Positions 1-11,240 of a DNA stretch of 64,000 nt are shown here, in pieces; position 1 is the first letter of the stretch, and each line of letters begins with the position of its first letter. This DNA is from Cynocephalus volans. Taxonomy: Eukaryota > Chordata > Mammalia > Dermoptera > Cynocephalidae. The notes beneath the pieces are model-generated. The model saw only the letters and a list, made by a program, of their open reading frames with translations, had not been told where the DNA came from and searched no databases. Position numbers and translations under genes: made by a program. The stretch spans positions 26,701,864 to 26,765,863 of the forward strand of contig NC_084465.1 in NCBI RefSeq assembly GCF_027409185.1. Reading direction: 5' to 3'.

Positions 1-560
1 ACGCAAACATGTGCAATTCTGTTGGGTACATACCCAGCAGTAGAAGTGCTTGATCATCAGGCTTGTGTATGTTCAGTTTTAGTACGTATTTCCAGTTTTC
101 TAAGGAGATTGTACCAGTTTCCAATCCCACAAACAGTGTGTGAAAGTTGTAGTTGGTCCACATTCTTTGCCAACACTTGGTATTGCTGGTGTCTCTAATT
201 GTAGCCATTCTGATAGGTGGGTGTGGTTTCTCATGGTGGTTTCAATTTGCATTTCCTTGTTGACTGAAGAGGTTATGCACAGAGGTTATGCACTTTTCCA
301 CATCCTTACTGACCATTTGTACAGCTTCTTTTATGAAGTGTCTATCTAAGCTTTTTACCCACTTTTCTGAACTGATTCTTTTTCTTATTGATTTGTAGAG
401 GTGGTTTATGTATTCTGGATGTGAGTCCTTTATGGGCTGTATGCACTGCAAGTATCTTCTACCACTCTGTGGCTTATCATTTCACTCTCTTCATGGTGAA
501 TTTTGATGAACAAAATCGATCTTTTTATTAATGGTTAGTGCTGTGCGTCTCCTATTTAAG
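1..560 (-). mobile_element. Old L1 ORF2/3' fragment
   Basis: The reverse strand matches the end of L1 ORF2 (for example TTGGGTACATACCCAGCAGT). It runs off the left edge of the window. Many stops break the frame. Confidence 0.8.
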
Positions 561-1041
561 AGATCTTTGCTTACCCTAAGATGATAAAAATAGTTTCTTA
601 TATTATCTTCTCAAAACTATATTATTTAAATTTTCACATTTAGGACTACTACCCACATGGAATATTTGTTTGTGTTATGGTATGAAGTAAAGTTCAAGCT
701 TCTATTTTTTTTAAAACATGAGTATATCCACTGGACCCAGCATCGTTTACTGCTCACTGTCCTTTTCCCAGTGCTCTGCACTGCCAGCACATAAATCAAG
801 TGATGCATATGTGAATCTGTTTCTGGATTTGGGCTCTCTATCCTGTGCCATTAGACTTCACTGATTTTTAACTTATAAAAAAATTTTTGGAGGGAGAAAG
901 GTAAAGGTTAGAGGCATTAAATTATAAGCACATATAAATAGCAAAATTTATTACTATTATTTTATTTGCTTTAATTTCAACATATCTGTCTTTTTAAAAA
1001 CATTCAAAACTACAACATAAATGGTGGCCACTTAATTTTTT

Positions 1042-1241
1042 AAAATTCTTTAAGTTTTTTTTTTTTTTAAAGATGACCGGTAAGGGGATCTTAACCCTTG
1101 ACTTGGTGTTGTCAGCACCACGCTCTCCCAAGTGAGCTAACCGGCCATCCCTATATAGGGATCTGAACCCGTGGCCTTGGTGTTTCAGCACCACACTCTC
1201 CCAAGTGAGCCACAGGCCGGCCCAAAATTCTTTAAGTTTTT
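1042..1241 (-). mobile_element. Dimeric CYN SINE with 18-base target duplication
   Basis: Two tRNA-Ile(GAT)-like units are read on the minus strand, with a poly(A) tail seen as plus-strand T-run at 1,055-1,068. The flanking duplication AAAATTCTTTAAGTTTTT (1,042-1,059 and 1,224-1,241) is perfect, so the insertion is clean. Confidence 0.9.
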
Positions 1242-1379
1242 GAATATGTAATATATATTTGTAGTTCAATCACTAAAATGTACATAAAGCTACACAATGA
1301 AAAATCTTTCCTGCTCTATTTCCCTAATAACTACTGTAGTTTCCATCCACCTAAGAAGTAACTACTGCTATTGGTTTAC

Positions 1380-1935
1380 TATTCTTCCAGATATTTTTTA
1401 AATGCATATACAAGCTACCATGAAAATATACTTTTTTAAAACTTTTTTATAGTAATTAGTATCTATCTCTATACACTTTTCCGCATCTTGCTTTTTTTAA
1501 CAACATATCTTGAAGATTTGTACATAATTATACAAGAACAGAGTCCTCAGTTCTCATCGTTCTATACAGCTGCATAGTATTCTGTTATATAAATTCTATT
1601 CTACAAATGTATCATAGTACAGTATTCTATTACATAAATGTGTCATAATTTAGTTACCCTAGGGATGGACATTTAGTTTGTTTTTAGTCTTTTGCTATTA
1701 TAAATAATGCTACAAAGAATAATCTTGTATGGATGGCATTTTACAAGTGAGAGAGTGCAGTTGTAGGTTAAATTCCTAGAAGTGGAGATGCTAAATCAAA
1801 GGGTTTCCTTGGCTGGATACTGACAAATCCCCTCAGTGGATGAAGATGCCTCTTTCTCAAGAACTTTGCTAACGTATTATGGCTACTTGTTTGTCTGTAA
1901 TTATGCAGAGTATTTTTTAAAATCAAATGTATGTA
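1380..1935 (-). mobile_element. Old L1 3' fragment
   Basis: CTATTATAAATAATGCTACA and AAATTCCTAGAAGTGGAGAT are diverged forms of L1 3' sequence in reverse. 560-1,020 and 1,940-2,220 are AT-rich with nothing else recognised. Confidence 0.65.
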
Positions 1936-2224
1936 ATCACATTATATGTTATTTTTAAAATAAGATTTTTATTTGATCGCTTCTTATTGCAAAAAATAAA
2001 ATTAAATCTTGCTCCACAAATGGAATAATGCTGCCTACCCCAAATCTTAAGCCCTTTTTAAAAAAATTTCTTTCTTTTTTCTTTACTGGATCAAGCAGTA
2101 GTAACAGTTTTTTGTTGTTGTTGTTGTTTTGCAAGTAGTAACAAATCTTAAGCTCTTTGTGTTCCATCTTTCCTCTTCATTCACATTGATTATTTTTCCT
2201 TTTTACTTCCCTCTAGCCCCAAAT

Positions 2225-2900
2225 CAGTCTTTGACTACTATTTTGTCTATTTTAAAAATATTTCCCACTTTAGCGGCATCATAGACTTTCTTAAAAAAAA
2301 GTTTTACTATTTAATAGTCTATAATAGTCTATGCAAAGCAGAAGGAACAGCATAATGTTCCCATACACTCACCACCCAGCTTCATTAAGCCTTCATTCAC
2401 AGCCAGTCTTATTTCATCCCATCTTCCTGACTCAGGATTATTTTAAAGCAAATTCCAGACATCATATTATTTCTCTATAAATGTTTCCTGATGTATCTAT
2501 AAGATATAGGGACGTAACCACGATAGCATCATCATACATTTAAAAAGAAATGATGATTTTTTAATATCATCAAATGTCCTGTCAGTGTTCATTTTTCCTT
2601 GATTGTCTCTTTAAAAGTTTTTTTCAAAGTTTTTTTTCATTGTTTGTTTAAATCCTGATTCAAACAAGGTTCATATATTATGATGGTTTAAAATTATTTT
2701 TAAGTCTTTAATTTCTTTTAATCTTATTTTTTCTTGCAGTTTTTTGTTAAAGAAACTGGGTAAATTGTCTTGTAGTTTCCCACAATCTAGATTTTGCTGA
2801 TTTCATTTCCACACACAGCCCTCTGTATTTTCTACAAACTGGTAATTAGATCAACAGTCTTGATTAGATTTTAGTTAAAAAAACTTGGGGGGCAAGTTTA
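2225..2900 (-). mobile_element. L1M 3' UTR-like fragment
   Basis: CACCCAGCTTCATTAAGCC, AAAGCAAATTCCAGACATCA and related phrases belong to old L1M 3' ends. 3,075-3,380 shows only weak similarity to anything. Confidence 0.65.
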
Positions 2901-2988
2901 TTTCCTGGGTGGTAATGAGTGCTTCTGTCAGTAGGAACATATCATCTAGTTTTCTCTTTTTTGCCTTTTTTCTTCTTTCCTTCCTTTT

Positions 2989-3073
2989 GCAGCTAGCTGG
3001 TAAGGGGATCCAAACCCTTGACCTTGGTGTTATCAGCACCATGTCCTCCCAAGCCAGCTAACTGGCCAGCCCC
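2989..3073 (-). mobile_element. Monomeric CYN SINE
   Basis: One tRNA-Ile-like unit with A and B box-like sequences, in minus orientation inside old L1 sequence. T-rich flanks (TCTCTTTTTT on both sides) may be the target duplication. Confidence 0.8.
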
Positions 3074-3384
3074 TGTCTCTTTTTTTTGATGTTATATTAA
3101 TTGATACCTAGATCCATCAAAGCTTTATGGAGCTTTAATTCTCACTGCTGTGTATTTAGTATTCATTAAATTATGTCATTTTTAATTCCCATAGTGGACA
3201 TGTCCTTTTTTTTTGTCTGCCCTACATACCTTCCTTTGAAAGTATCACCGATCCCCCATACTTGGTCTTTTGGTTCAGGTGGGGTAGACCCCACCTTTAG
3301 ACTCATAGTTCCGAGACTGAGTAAGTACATGACCTAAGTCCTTGCCGATCAGAGTCCTCCATCCCGGAGCACACAGATTAACTC

Positions 3385-3583
3385 AAGGAAGACATCATGG
3401 GCCGGCCCATGGCTCACTTGGGAGAGTGCGGTGCTGATAACACCAAGGCCCCGGGTTTGGATCCCATATAGGGATGGCCGGTTAGCTCATTTGGTGAGCA
3501 TGGTGCTGACAACACCAAGTCAAGGGTTAAGATCCCCTTACCGGTCATCTTTTAAAAAAAAAAAAAAAAAAAGGAAGACATCA
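3385..3583 (+). mobile_element. Dimeric CYN SINE with target duplication
   Basis: Two tRNA-Ile-like units followed by an A-tail. AAGGAAGACATCA is repeated at 3,385-3,397 and 3,571-3,583. Confidence 0.9.
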
Positions 3584-3589
3584 CAAACT

Positions 3590-4815
3590 GGGCCAATGGA
3601 AGGCATCCATGAGCTTTTTGCTAAATAGAACTGAAAGGAAGTATTACTCTTTTTTCTCTGGGATTACAGGGTATATGAATAAAATAAGCCTAGAGCTGCC
3701 ACAGTAGCCTTCTCTGCTACCAAGGGGAAGAGCTGCCTGGGAATGGACCAATCCAGGGAAAAGCAGAGGTAAGGGATGGAGCATGGTGCACGGGGTGCCT
3801 GGATCCACTTGCCTGCACCCAAGAGGTTATGTGTGTCAAGATCCACCGCATGGTCTTCTCCTTTCTCCTTTTATTTTTTCTTCCCAGCCCCCTCCCTCCC
3901 TCTCTTCCTCTTCCTTCTTTTTCATTTATGCTAAATTTAGTTTGGTTTCTACAACTTGCAACCTAAGGAGACTCAACTAATCCAACTCCCCACTTTCAAG
4001 TTCTTGAAATAATTTAACTTTTTAGTTTACTGAATAAGATGCTCCACATTCTTCCCTTCCCTTCAACGTCATTCAACTCTCCTTCGAATCTGATTTTCTA
4101 GTATCTAACTCTTGTTTAATTAGTGAGTCATCCAACCTTGAAGGTGAAACCTGCAAGGCGCCATTGCTGTGGGTGCTGTGGGGCATACAGCCCTTCCCCT
4201 TCTGCCTGGGAAGGGAGCCAGACGCGTACACAGGAACAGGTGAGCAGCAGCACCGGCAGGACCCCTGAGTGCCAAACAGTGACCGGGAGCCCAGAGGCAA
4301 GGAAAGTCTCACTCTTCCCTAAAGGAGACAGAAAAGAATTCACCGAGAAGACGAGACCATTTCATGTGTTATGCCTTATTTTGGGAGATAGTACATCGAC
4401 ATGGTCCAACATTCAGAAGGTATGAAAAGGCATACGGTGAAAAATCTCTCTTCCAGCCCAGTCCCCTGAGCCTCTCAGTTTAAGACTGAACTTTGGTGGA
4501 TCTATAGGATCCAGGTAGGACAAAGGAAGGGACGAGGTATATAATAATAGCACCAGAGGCTGGAATCTTGGGGTGGGGGTAAGGGCTTGGTGGTGAAGGT
4601 CACTCAAGCCAGGCTTAGATCCTGATGCCCAGGGGCCAGCATGGTGCCAAGTAGGCTCAGGCCAGGAGGATGTCTGGTGAGACTGGGAGAGCTGTCAGTT
4701 TCACATACCTGCAGTCTGAGTGGGCACAGGGTCAATGAACACATGGCACAGACTTCGGGAAAACAGCACCCTCTTTGTCCAGTAAGAGTAATATCATTTT
4801 ACAGAAATCTTTGTT
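3590..4815. other. Intergenic, no gene seen
   Basis: Unique-looking sequence with overlapping short open frames on both strands (up to 100 codons near 4.1-4.4 kb). None has a recognisable domain or splice context. Confidence 0.5.
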
Positions 4816-4819
4816 TTTT

Positions 4820-5075
4820 TAATTAATTTATTTATTTACTTATTTTTAAAAATAAATATTTTATTTCATTTTAAATGTTTTATTTTTTAAAAATAAATAT
4901 GAATAAAATATTTTATTTGTAAAGTTTTAGAGTTATAGAAAAATAAGAGATAGTACAGAGTTCCCAGAGCCACACCCATTTTCCTGTTATTTTACAAAAA
5001 TCATAACCAGTCCACATTAATATCACAATCTCATGTGGACTTCACATTCTGCAATACTGTGGTCACACCGATCCT
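4820..5075 (-). mobile_element. L1M 3' fragment
   Basis: An AT-rich start is followed by GTACAGAGTTCCCAGAGCC and related L1M sequence, cut at 5,076 by a SINE. Confidence 0.6.
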
Positions 5076-5306
5076 AGATGTTTATCTTTTTATTTATTTT
5101 TTTATTATTATTATTTTTTTGTGACCGGTAAGGGGATCGTAACCCTTGGCTTGGTGTCGTCCGCACTGTGCTCAGCCAGTGAGCGCACTGGCCATCCCTA
5201 TATAGGATCTGAACTCGTGGCCTCGGCGCTCCCAGCGCCACTGCGCCCCCAGCGCCGCACTCTCCTGAGTGAGCCACAGGGTCGGCCCCAGATGTTTATC
5301 TTTTTA
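5076..5306 (-). mobile_element. Dimeric CYN SINE, CG-rich variant with internal duplication
   Basis: Flanked by a perfect 17-base duplication (AGATGTTTATCTTTTTA). The first unit carries CG-rich changes and a short repeated block (CCCAGCGCCACTGCGCCCCC, then CAGCGCCGC), not seen in the other copies of this window. Confidence 0.85.
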
Positions 5307-5637
5307 GCTTACATTTTCTCTGCCTGGCAAACTCCTACAGTTGTTTCATTACCGGATTGAATGTCACCTCTGCAGTAAAGTTTTTCCTGTCTTAAGTTAC
5401 CTTTACTGCCCTATGTTGTCATCTTCACAGCTCCCTCTCTGTGTCCATGCAGGCCCTGGCTAACACCACGTCTCTGCCCTCCCAGCATTCGCCCAGGGCT
5501 CCAGGTCCACTTCAGTCTGGATTCAGCCAGAAGCCACAGAGGAACACAGCCTCAATTCCCTTACTTGAGAGAGAAATGAGTTGAGTCAGGGCCAGGGGAA
5601 TCCCATTTCTGATACCTTCTGCTTCTTTTTTATTTTT

Positions 5638-5719
5638 TGGCATCTGGCCAGTACGGGGATCCGAACCCTTGACCTTGGTGTTATCAACACCATGCTCTAA
5701 GAGCTAACTGGCAGCCCTC
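5638..5719 (-). mobile_element. Monomeric CYN SINE
   Basis: A single tRNA-Ile-like unit with TTCGGATCCCC-type B box read on the minus strand. A short small deletion sits near its 5' end. TCTGCTT flanks both sides. Confidence 0.8.
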
Positions 5720-5769
5720 CTCTGCTTTTTTAAAAAAAATAGAATTATAGAATTTTAGTACTCTATTGA

Positions 5770-6705
5770 TAAGGGCTCATTTCTTTTTTAAAAAAAATCT
5801 TTATTATTTTTTTAATTGTAGTAAAATGTACATAAAATTTACCATCTCAACCATTTTTAAGTGTACAGTTCATAGGTTATATTAGTCCATTTCTGTTATT
5901 TATAACAAAATACTCAAAACTGGGTGATTTATAAAGAAAATGAAATTTATTGTTTATAGTTTCTGAGGCTGGGAAGTCCAAAGTCCATTTGGTGGTGGTG
6001 ACAGTGACCCAGGGGTCTCACATTGCAAGATGGTAGAAGCAGAGAGAGAGGAGAGAGAACAAGAGACAGACTCTCCTTTCAAAGCCTCAGAACCATGCCC
6101 CGACCACCATTTTTAATCCATTCACTACTGCATGGTCCTACAATCCAATCACCTCTTCAAGGCTCCACCTTTCAACTACCATAATAGGATTTCCCACCCT
6201 CTCAACAGTCACAGTGGGGCCAAGTTTCTAATACATAAAACTTGGGGGACACAATTCAAGCTTCAATGAGTTTGGGGGGGACAATTCAATCCACTACAGG
6301 GGTATTATTAAGTACATTCACATTGTTATGCCACCATCCCCACCGTCCATCACCAGAACTCTTCTTTCTTATCTTGTAAAACCAAAGCTCTGTGCCCATT
6401 AAACAATAACTCCCTGTTCCCCTCCTCCCCCAGGCGCTGGCAACCACCACCCTATCTTCTGTGTCTGTGAATGTGACACCCTAGGTTCTTTATATAAAGT
6501 GGAATCATACAGTGTTGTCCTTTTGTGTCTGGCTTATTTTACTTTATCATAACATCTTCTAGGTTCATCCATGTTGTAACATGCATCAGAATTTCCTTCC
6601 TTTTTAATTTTCCTTCCTCTTAATGAATAATATTGCATTGTATGTATATACCACATTTTATTTATCCATTCAGTTTTTAGAGAGTTCTTCCAGATCCTGC
6701 TGTTC
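5770..6705 (-). mobile_element. L1M 3' fragment split by an LTR
   Basis: 5,770-5,880 (ACCATCTCAACCATTTTTAA) and 6,299-6,705 (CACATTGTTATGCCACCATC, TTTTGTGTCTGGCTTATTTT) are consecutive parts of one old L1. The LTR at 5,881-6,298 separates them. Confidence 0.75.
5881..6298 (-). mobile_element. MaLR-like solo LTR, subfamily A
   Basis: On the minus strand it has a CCCCAAGTTTTATGTATTAG-type 5' half and ends in TTATAAATCACCCAG-like text. It interrupts an old L1. It belongs with the copies at 17.1 and 22.3 kb. Confidence 0.75.
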
Positions 6706-7284
6706 CACTCCTTCATGTGCCCCATCAAGCACTTTGCTAGGAGGTCAAAGGCTTATATGCCTCTTATTTACTGAGCAGAAGGACCAACGGATGTGACTGT
6801 CTTTTCCTAGGGACTGCTAGGACCTAACCTCCAGCACCTCTGGAGGCCTCTTCTCTTAGTGAACTTGGTGTCTTGAAAGAAACACTTCCTTTCAAAGCCC
6901 TTCAGGATCTCAGTCCTGTGAACTGGAAACAGGTTCCTTTGGGAACTAGACTGTCCTGTGTTGACCAGAAGCCCGTCAGCATCCTGCTAAGCAGCTTCTG
7001 TCAAAGGCCCTCTGCACAGCTTTTCTTTGCCACGTGCTGCCTTTTTCCTTTGGGCTCCTGAGGTGTGGCCTTCTCGGTGCCCACCCGCAGCTCCATCCAT
7101 CAGATGTGGGTCTTCCCTGCATCTGGGGCTTTTGCTGAATCTTCGCGGAGGGTCGGAACTCTCCGTCTCCGTTCCTTTCCTCTTTTCCCGTTGCTCTTTC
7201 ATCTTCTTGGAAAGACAAATAAGCAACTGTAGTGTTAGAGAGCACCCTTACTAGGAAATACACACTGAATATTTAGGGGTAAAG

Positions 7285-7460
7285 GAGCACTATGTCTCCA
7301 ATTTACAAATGGTTCAGAAAAAGATGTATCTATATGAAGTGAATGGGGTAAAATGTAAACAGTTGGTGAATCTGGGTAACAGGTATACAGGAATTGCTTT
7401 TCTTAGTGCAACTTTTCTGTGTTTGAGTTATATCAAAATAAAAAATGACAAAAACAATCA
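7285..7460 (+). mobile_element. L1M 3' end fragment
   Basis: Ends with TTTGAGTTATATCAAAATAAAAAATG, typical of old L1 3' ends. Confidence 0.5.
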
Positions 7461-8319
7461 AACTTCTCTTTTGGAAACCCCACTATTCCCCAAGAATTAA
7501 AAACAAAGTTTTTAAACCTTTTTTGTTTTGTTTTGTTTTTACATAATATCCCAAATTACAAACCAGGCATTTTCACATCTATGCTCACTTTCGATGTTCC
7601 AAATATTTGTTGGGCAGTTAAGAGATGGGGTCCTGGCCATCAAGGCCCTGACAACTTAGTGGGGAACATAGGAAAGTAAACCGGTGACCGAAATGGGAGT
7701 GCTGAGTGCATGGGCGTCCGTGCAGGGGTTGCCGTGATATTTTAGTGGGATGTAGTGGAGTGGCCCAGAAAGTCCCCTTGATTATGAGTCCAACCTCAGC
7801 TGGGTGTAGAAGGGTGAAAACGTTTGGAAGCAAAGAGGCAAGGCGGGAGGACAGAAAACAGGGAGATTTGTCAGTGAGGTGAACGAGGTCTGGGGAGGTG
7901 CGTACCATACATCAGCCACTGTACTAGCAGCTGCCTTCTGTGATCTGATTCAGACCTTGGAAGTCAAGTCTGATGAGCTCACTTTACCCGCAAGTCTAGG
8001 GGGAGACAGTAACTTTCCCATTCAGTATGTGATTATCTCAGTTCCAACCAGATGTGCTTGACTCCAAGCCATGCTGCTCCGCGTCTACACAGAGGAAACA
8101 GACATTATTTGTGCCTCTGTTTTGCAATGTGTTGCTGGACTTCCTCTGTTCCCCCAAGGATCACTCCTGCAGAGTCCATGAACAAAAAGGATATGAAAAC
8201 ATGTGGTGAGCCCAGCGTGGACCGGCCCTCTTTAGGGAGTCAGCCTGCTGGGTGGAAGGGGGGCAGGCGAGGACAGGTCTGCCACGGGTCACACATATCT
8301 GTCTCAAGAACAAAATATG

Positions 8320-8397
8320 ATGGTACTTCAAAAAAATTCATGGAAAAATAGAATAGAAAGACAATACGAATCCTTCCATGAACTTTTTGAAGACCCC
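8320..8397. repeat. Short palindromic MITE, mariner-like
   Basis: The left arm TACTTCAAAAAAATTCATGG pairs with the right arm TTCCATGAACTTTTTGAAG across about 78 bases. A partial relative lies at 56,576-56,640. Confidence 0.6.
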
Positions 8398-9236
8398 ACA
8401 TATAAACAAGATGCTTAGATCCGCACCTGGCACATGCTCAGTGCTATATTCATGGTTGCTCATGCTGTTGTTATCTTGGAAGCAGTAGCAACTGTCCCAT
8501 GGACCCAGCCACCGTGGAATACTTCCTAGGTCAGAATCTGGCTTTTACCCACAGTTTTGGCCTTTAATGCACTCTGCTGTGCTCAGGGGGGTCCTGCCTG
8601 CTGAACCCCACCTTAGGAATTAACAGCCCCCCAAGGCGGGCACTAAATCCTATCGAGCTACCTTTGAGGATAAAATGTACAAATGACCTCTTACAAATGT
8701 CTAAAGCTAGACAAAGGTGGGTCTAAACATGTGTGGGTCCTTAGAAAGTATAAGAAGCCTTACCTGTGACAAGGTAGGGATAATTGTTTCCTTGAATAGA
8801 TTAGGCTAAGAAAGACCAAATAACCTACTTGAGCTCACAAGGTAAGTGGTCAGCCTGGGTTCTGAAACTAGTTGTCCTTGGCTGGTGCTCATCCCACTAG
8901 ATACACCACCTCCATCTGCACCCACCATGTCTCGATCTACTGCAGCAACTTCCCTCTCAATAATGACAAGGACCCACGAACCCAGCTAGGTCTCTGCTGG
9001 CAGATTCTCAGGCAAAAGATAAGATTTCTTAGAATTACTTTAGAAGGTTTTTATGCTGATTTACAGCTATTCACACCAATCAACTGGATTTTCTCACTCT
9101 CTGAGCAAAATGGAGGATGATTAAATGCAATTTTCATCGCAGCACAAAGTAGGAGGCCCAGAGAATAGTATACCCACATCTCTCTCGGAAATTTCCCCCT
9201 AAGAACAGTTACCAGAGCCACCTGGGCCTTCCCAGG

Positions 9237-9423
9237 ACAATCCCACTTTTTTTTTAAAGGATGACCGGTAAGGGGATCCTAATCCTTGACTTGGTGTTGT
9301 CAGCACCACGCTCACCCAGTGAGCTAACCGGCCATCCCTATATAGGGATCTGAACCTGTGGCCTTGGTGTTATCAGCACCACTCTCCCGAGTGAGCCACG
9401 GGCCAGCCCACAATCCCATTTTT
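9237..9423 (-). mobile_element. Dimeric CYN SINE
   Basis: Two tRNA-Ile-like units and a short T-run (A-tail of the minus strand). The flanks ACAATCCCA(C/T)TTT match on both sides. Confidence 0.88.
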
Positions 9424-9624
9424 AAATCCTGTCTAGTTACGTTATTTATCTTGCATTTTAATTTTGAAAATGCAGTTACTATGAAGAAATAGAATTCAGG
9501 AAATATTTGTCAAGCACCTTGTAAGTACCAGGCATTTTTCTAAGTGCTGTGGGGGCCAAGTTGAAAAATACAGACCAGTGGGGAAAATAAAAATGGAAAT
9601 TTCCTGGGTGTCAGACTCGAGTTC

Positions 9625-10048
9625 TGCCTCTCTCCTAAAATCCAACCACTATATCTTCCCCGACATCTCTCTATCCCCACTACCCGCCATTATCTCTCAC
9701 TTGGGTAACTACAACTTCTGTTTCCTTTCTTGCCCCCTCCAATCCATTTTCCAAGCTACAGCTGCAGTAGCCCCCTTTTAATGCCTCCAAAGGCTCTCCT
9801 TTGCTTTATAAGATCAAGTCTCAGCTCCTTAACAAAGCCTTGTTTGCTCAAGCTCCTGTCAACCTCTCCAGCTTCATGTCTCATAACACACCTCCACTCC
9901 CTTCTATATTCCAAAGGAATTTTTAGGTCTCCAAAAGCATCCTTCTTTCTCCAGCCTCATAGTCTGCATAGATTGCTGCCTGGAATGCCATCTTGTATAC
10001 CCTTAATGCCATCTCGTATACCCTTCCCATCCCCAGCCTTCCTTGACT
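9625..10048 (+). mobile_element. L2 fragment
   Basis: CTCCAATCCATTTTCCAAGC, AAGATCAAGTCTCAGCTCCT and TGCCTGGAATGCC are decayed L2 3' ORF sequence. Confidence 0.65.
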
Positions 10049-10174
10049 TGTAATGCACCAAATTGTGTTTTGGTGGCTGGCTGGTCCAGGGGTCTGAACC
10101 CTTGACCTTGGTGTTACAACACTGTGCTCTAACCACCTGATCTAACTGGCCAGCCCTGTAATGCACCAAATTGT
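10049..10174 (-). mobile_element. Monomeric CYN SINE with perfect 18-base target duplication
   Basis: TGTAATGCACCAAATTGT occurs at 10,049-10,066 and again at 10,157-10,174. The single tRNA-like unit between them has a GTT rather than GAT anticodon position. It is inserted into L2 sequence. Confidence 0.9.
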
Positions 10175-10199
10175 AACTGCTAGATTACTTGTTTCCTTC

Positions 10200-10700
10200 T
10201 CTCAACTCCAGTGTGATAGTGGAGCCCAGGGCCTAGCATGGTGCCTGGAGTACCAGAGGTGCTCAATAAATACTTGTTGGATGAACATTAATGGATGAAT
10301 GAAGTTTTGCAGTTGGGCTGTTAAGGGAATACAAATACAAAAGAGGGGCCCAGGTTGAAGTCCAGAGAAGAGGAAAAGTATCCCAAAGTAGCTGTTCCTT
10401 GAAATGAGTCTTGAAGGAACCTCAGCTTTTAGCCAGGAGGAAGAATGTAGAGAAAGAAGGACATTGCAGCCAAAGGGAGTAGCAGCCACAAGGGAATGTT
10501 GGTTTTGGTTGGCATTGCAAATGCTGAGAATGGCTGGTGTACAGGGGGCTGAGAGGGGACAAGGTGGGAGGAGGGAGGCAGGAGAGGAAGGCAGAAGCTA
10601 GGTGTGTGGGGTGGGTAGTGGTGAGTAGCTAAAGGATGAGTTTGCAATGTCTGGTGGAACATCACATCAGAAGTACTGAAGGCAGATGATTAAATGAGCC
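10200..10700 (-). mobile_element. L2 fragments
   Basis: 10,200-10,300 holds a plus-strand L2 terminus (GTGCTCAATAAATACTTGTT). 10,360-10,700 resembles L2 in the opposite orientation (GAGTCTTGAAGGAACC). Confidence 0.5.
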
Positions 10701-10704
10701 CAGG

Positions 10705-11240
10705 GCTCATAAAAGAGATCTGGACTCGAGATACAGGTTTGGATATAGGTAGGGATGGATTTCAAGGGAATGGACTGAATTATCTAAGGAGAGTGTGCTC
10801 ACTGAGAAGGATCAAGGACAGAATTCTGAACAGTACTGACATTTAAGGGACAAGGAGAGGAAGGAGTTAGGTGAGGCTGTGGGTATTGCCTATCCTGAGG
10901 CAAAATTCCTCCCATTTGTGGATGTTTGAAACTAGAAAGTAAGTTATCTGTTCCCAAAATACGATGTGGAGACAGGTACAAGATAACAGTTCAAAATGGG
11001 AGAAAATGGAGCTGCCTGGTTAGCTTAGTTGGTTAAAGTGCAGTGTTATAATACCAAGGTCAAGGTTCTGATCGCCATACCAGCCAGCTGCCAAAATGGG
11101 AGAAAAAGGAAGTAAAAAAGGAATCAGTCTCACTAACTTCAAAATCTACCCAGGCAAACAATATTAGACCTGAAATAATCCTCTCTCATTCAAGGCTTCA
11201 CCCTCTGGGTTCAAGGTCCCACCCTCTGGGCTTAAGCTCA
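10705..11240. other. Intergenic with one SINE
   Basis: Beyond the CYN monomer at 11.0 kb nothing is recognised. Confidence 0.5.
10993..11106 (+). mobile_element. Monomeric CYN SINE
   Basis: Starts CTGCCTGGTTAGCTTAGTTG and ends with a CCAGCCAGCTGCC-type 3' end. AAAATGGGAGAAAA is repeated on both sides. Confidence 0.88.

Larger units (their letters stand above)
6710..9236. other. Intergenic, no gene seen
   Basis: Apart from an L1 end at 7.3 kb and a MITE at 8.3 kb, nothing is recognised. Open frames of 60-99 codons lie on both strands without conserved features. Confidence 0.5.

Noticed and set aside
10067-10156. Possible functional tRNA-Ile genes (this and other tRNA-like units)
   Set aside because: All units sit inside SINEs with A-tails and target duplications, and their cloverleaf stems carry mismatches.
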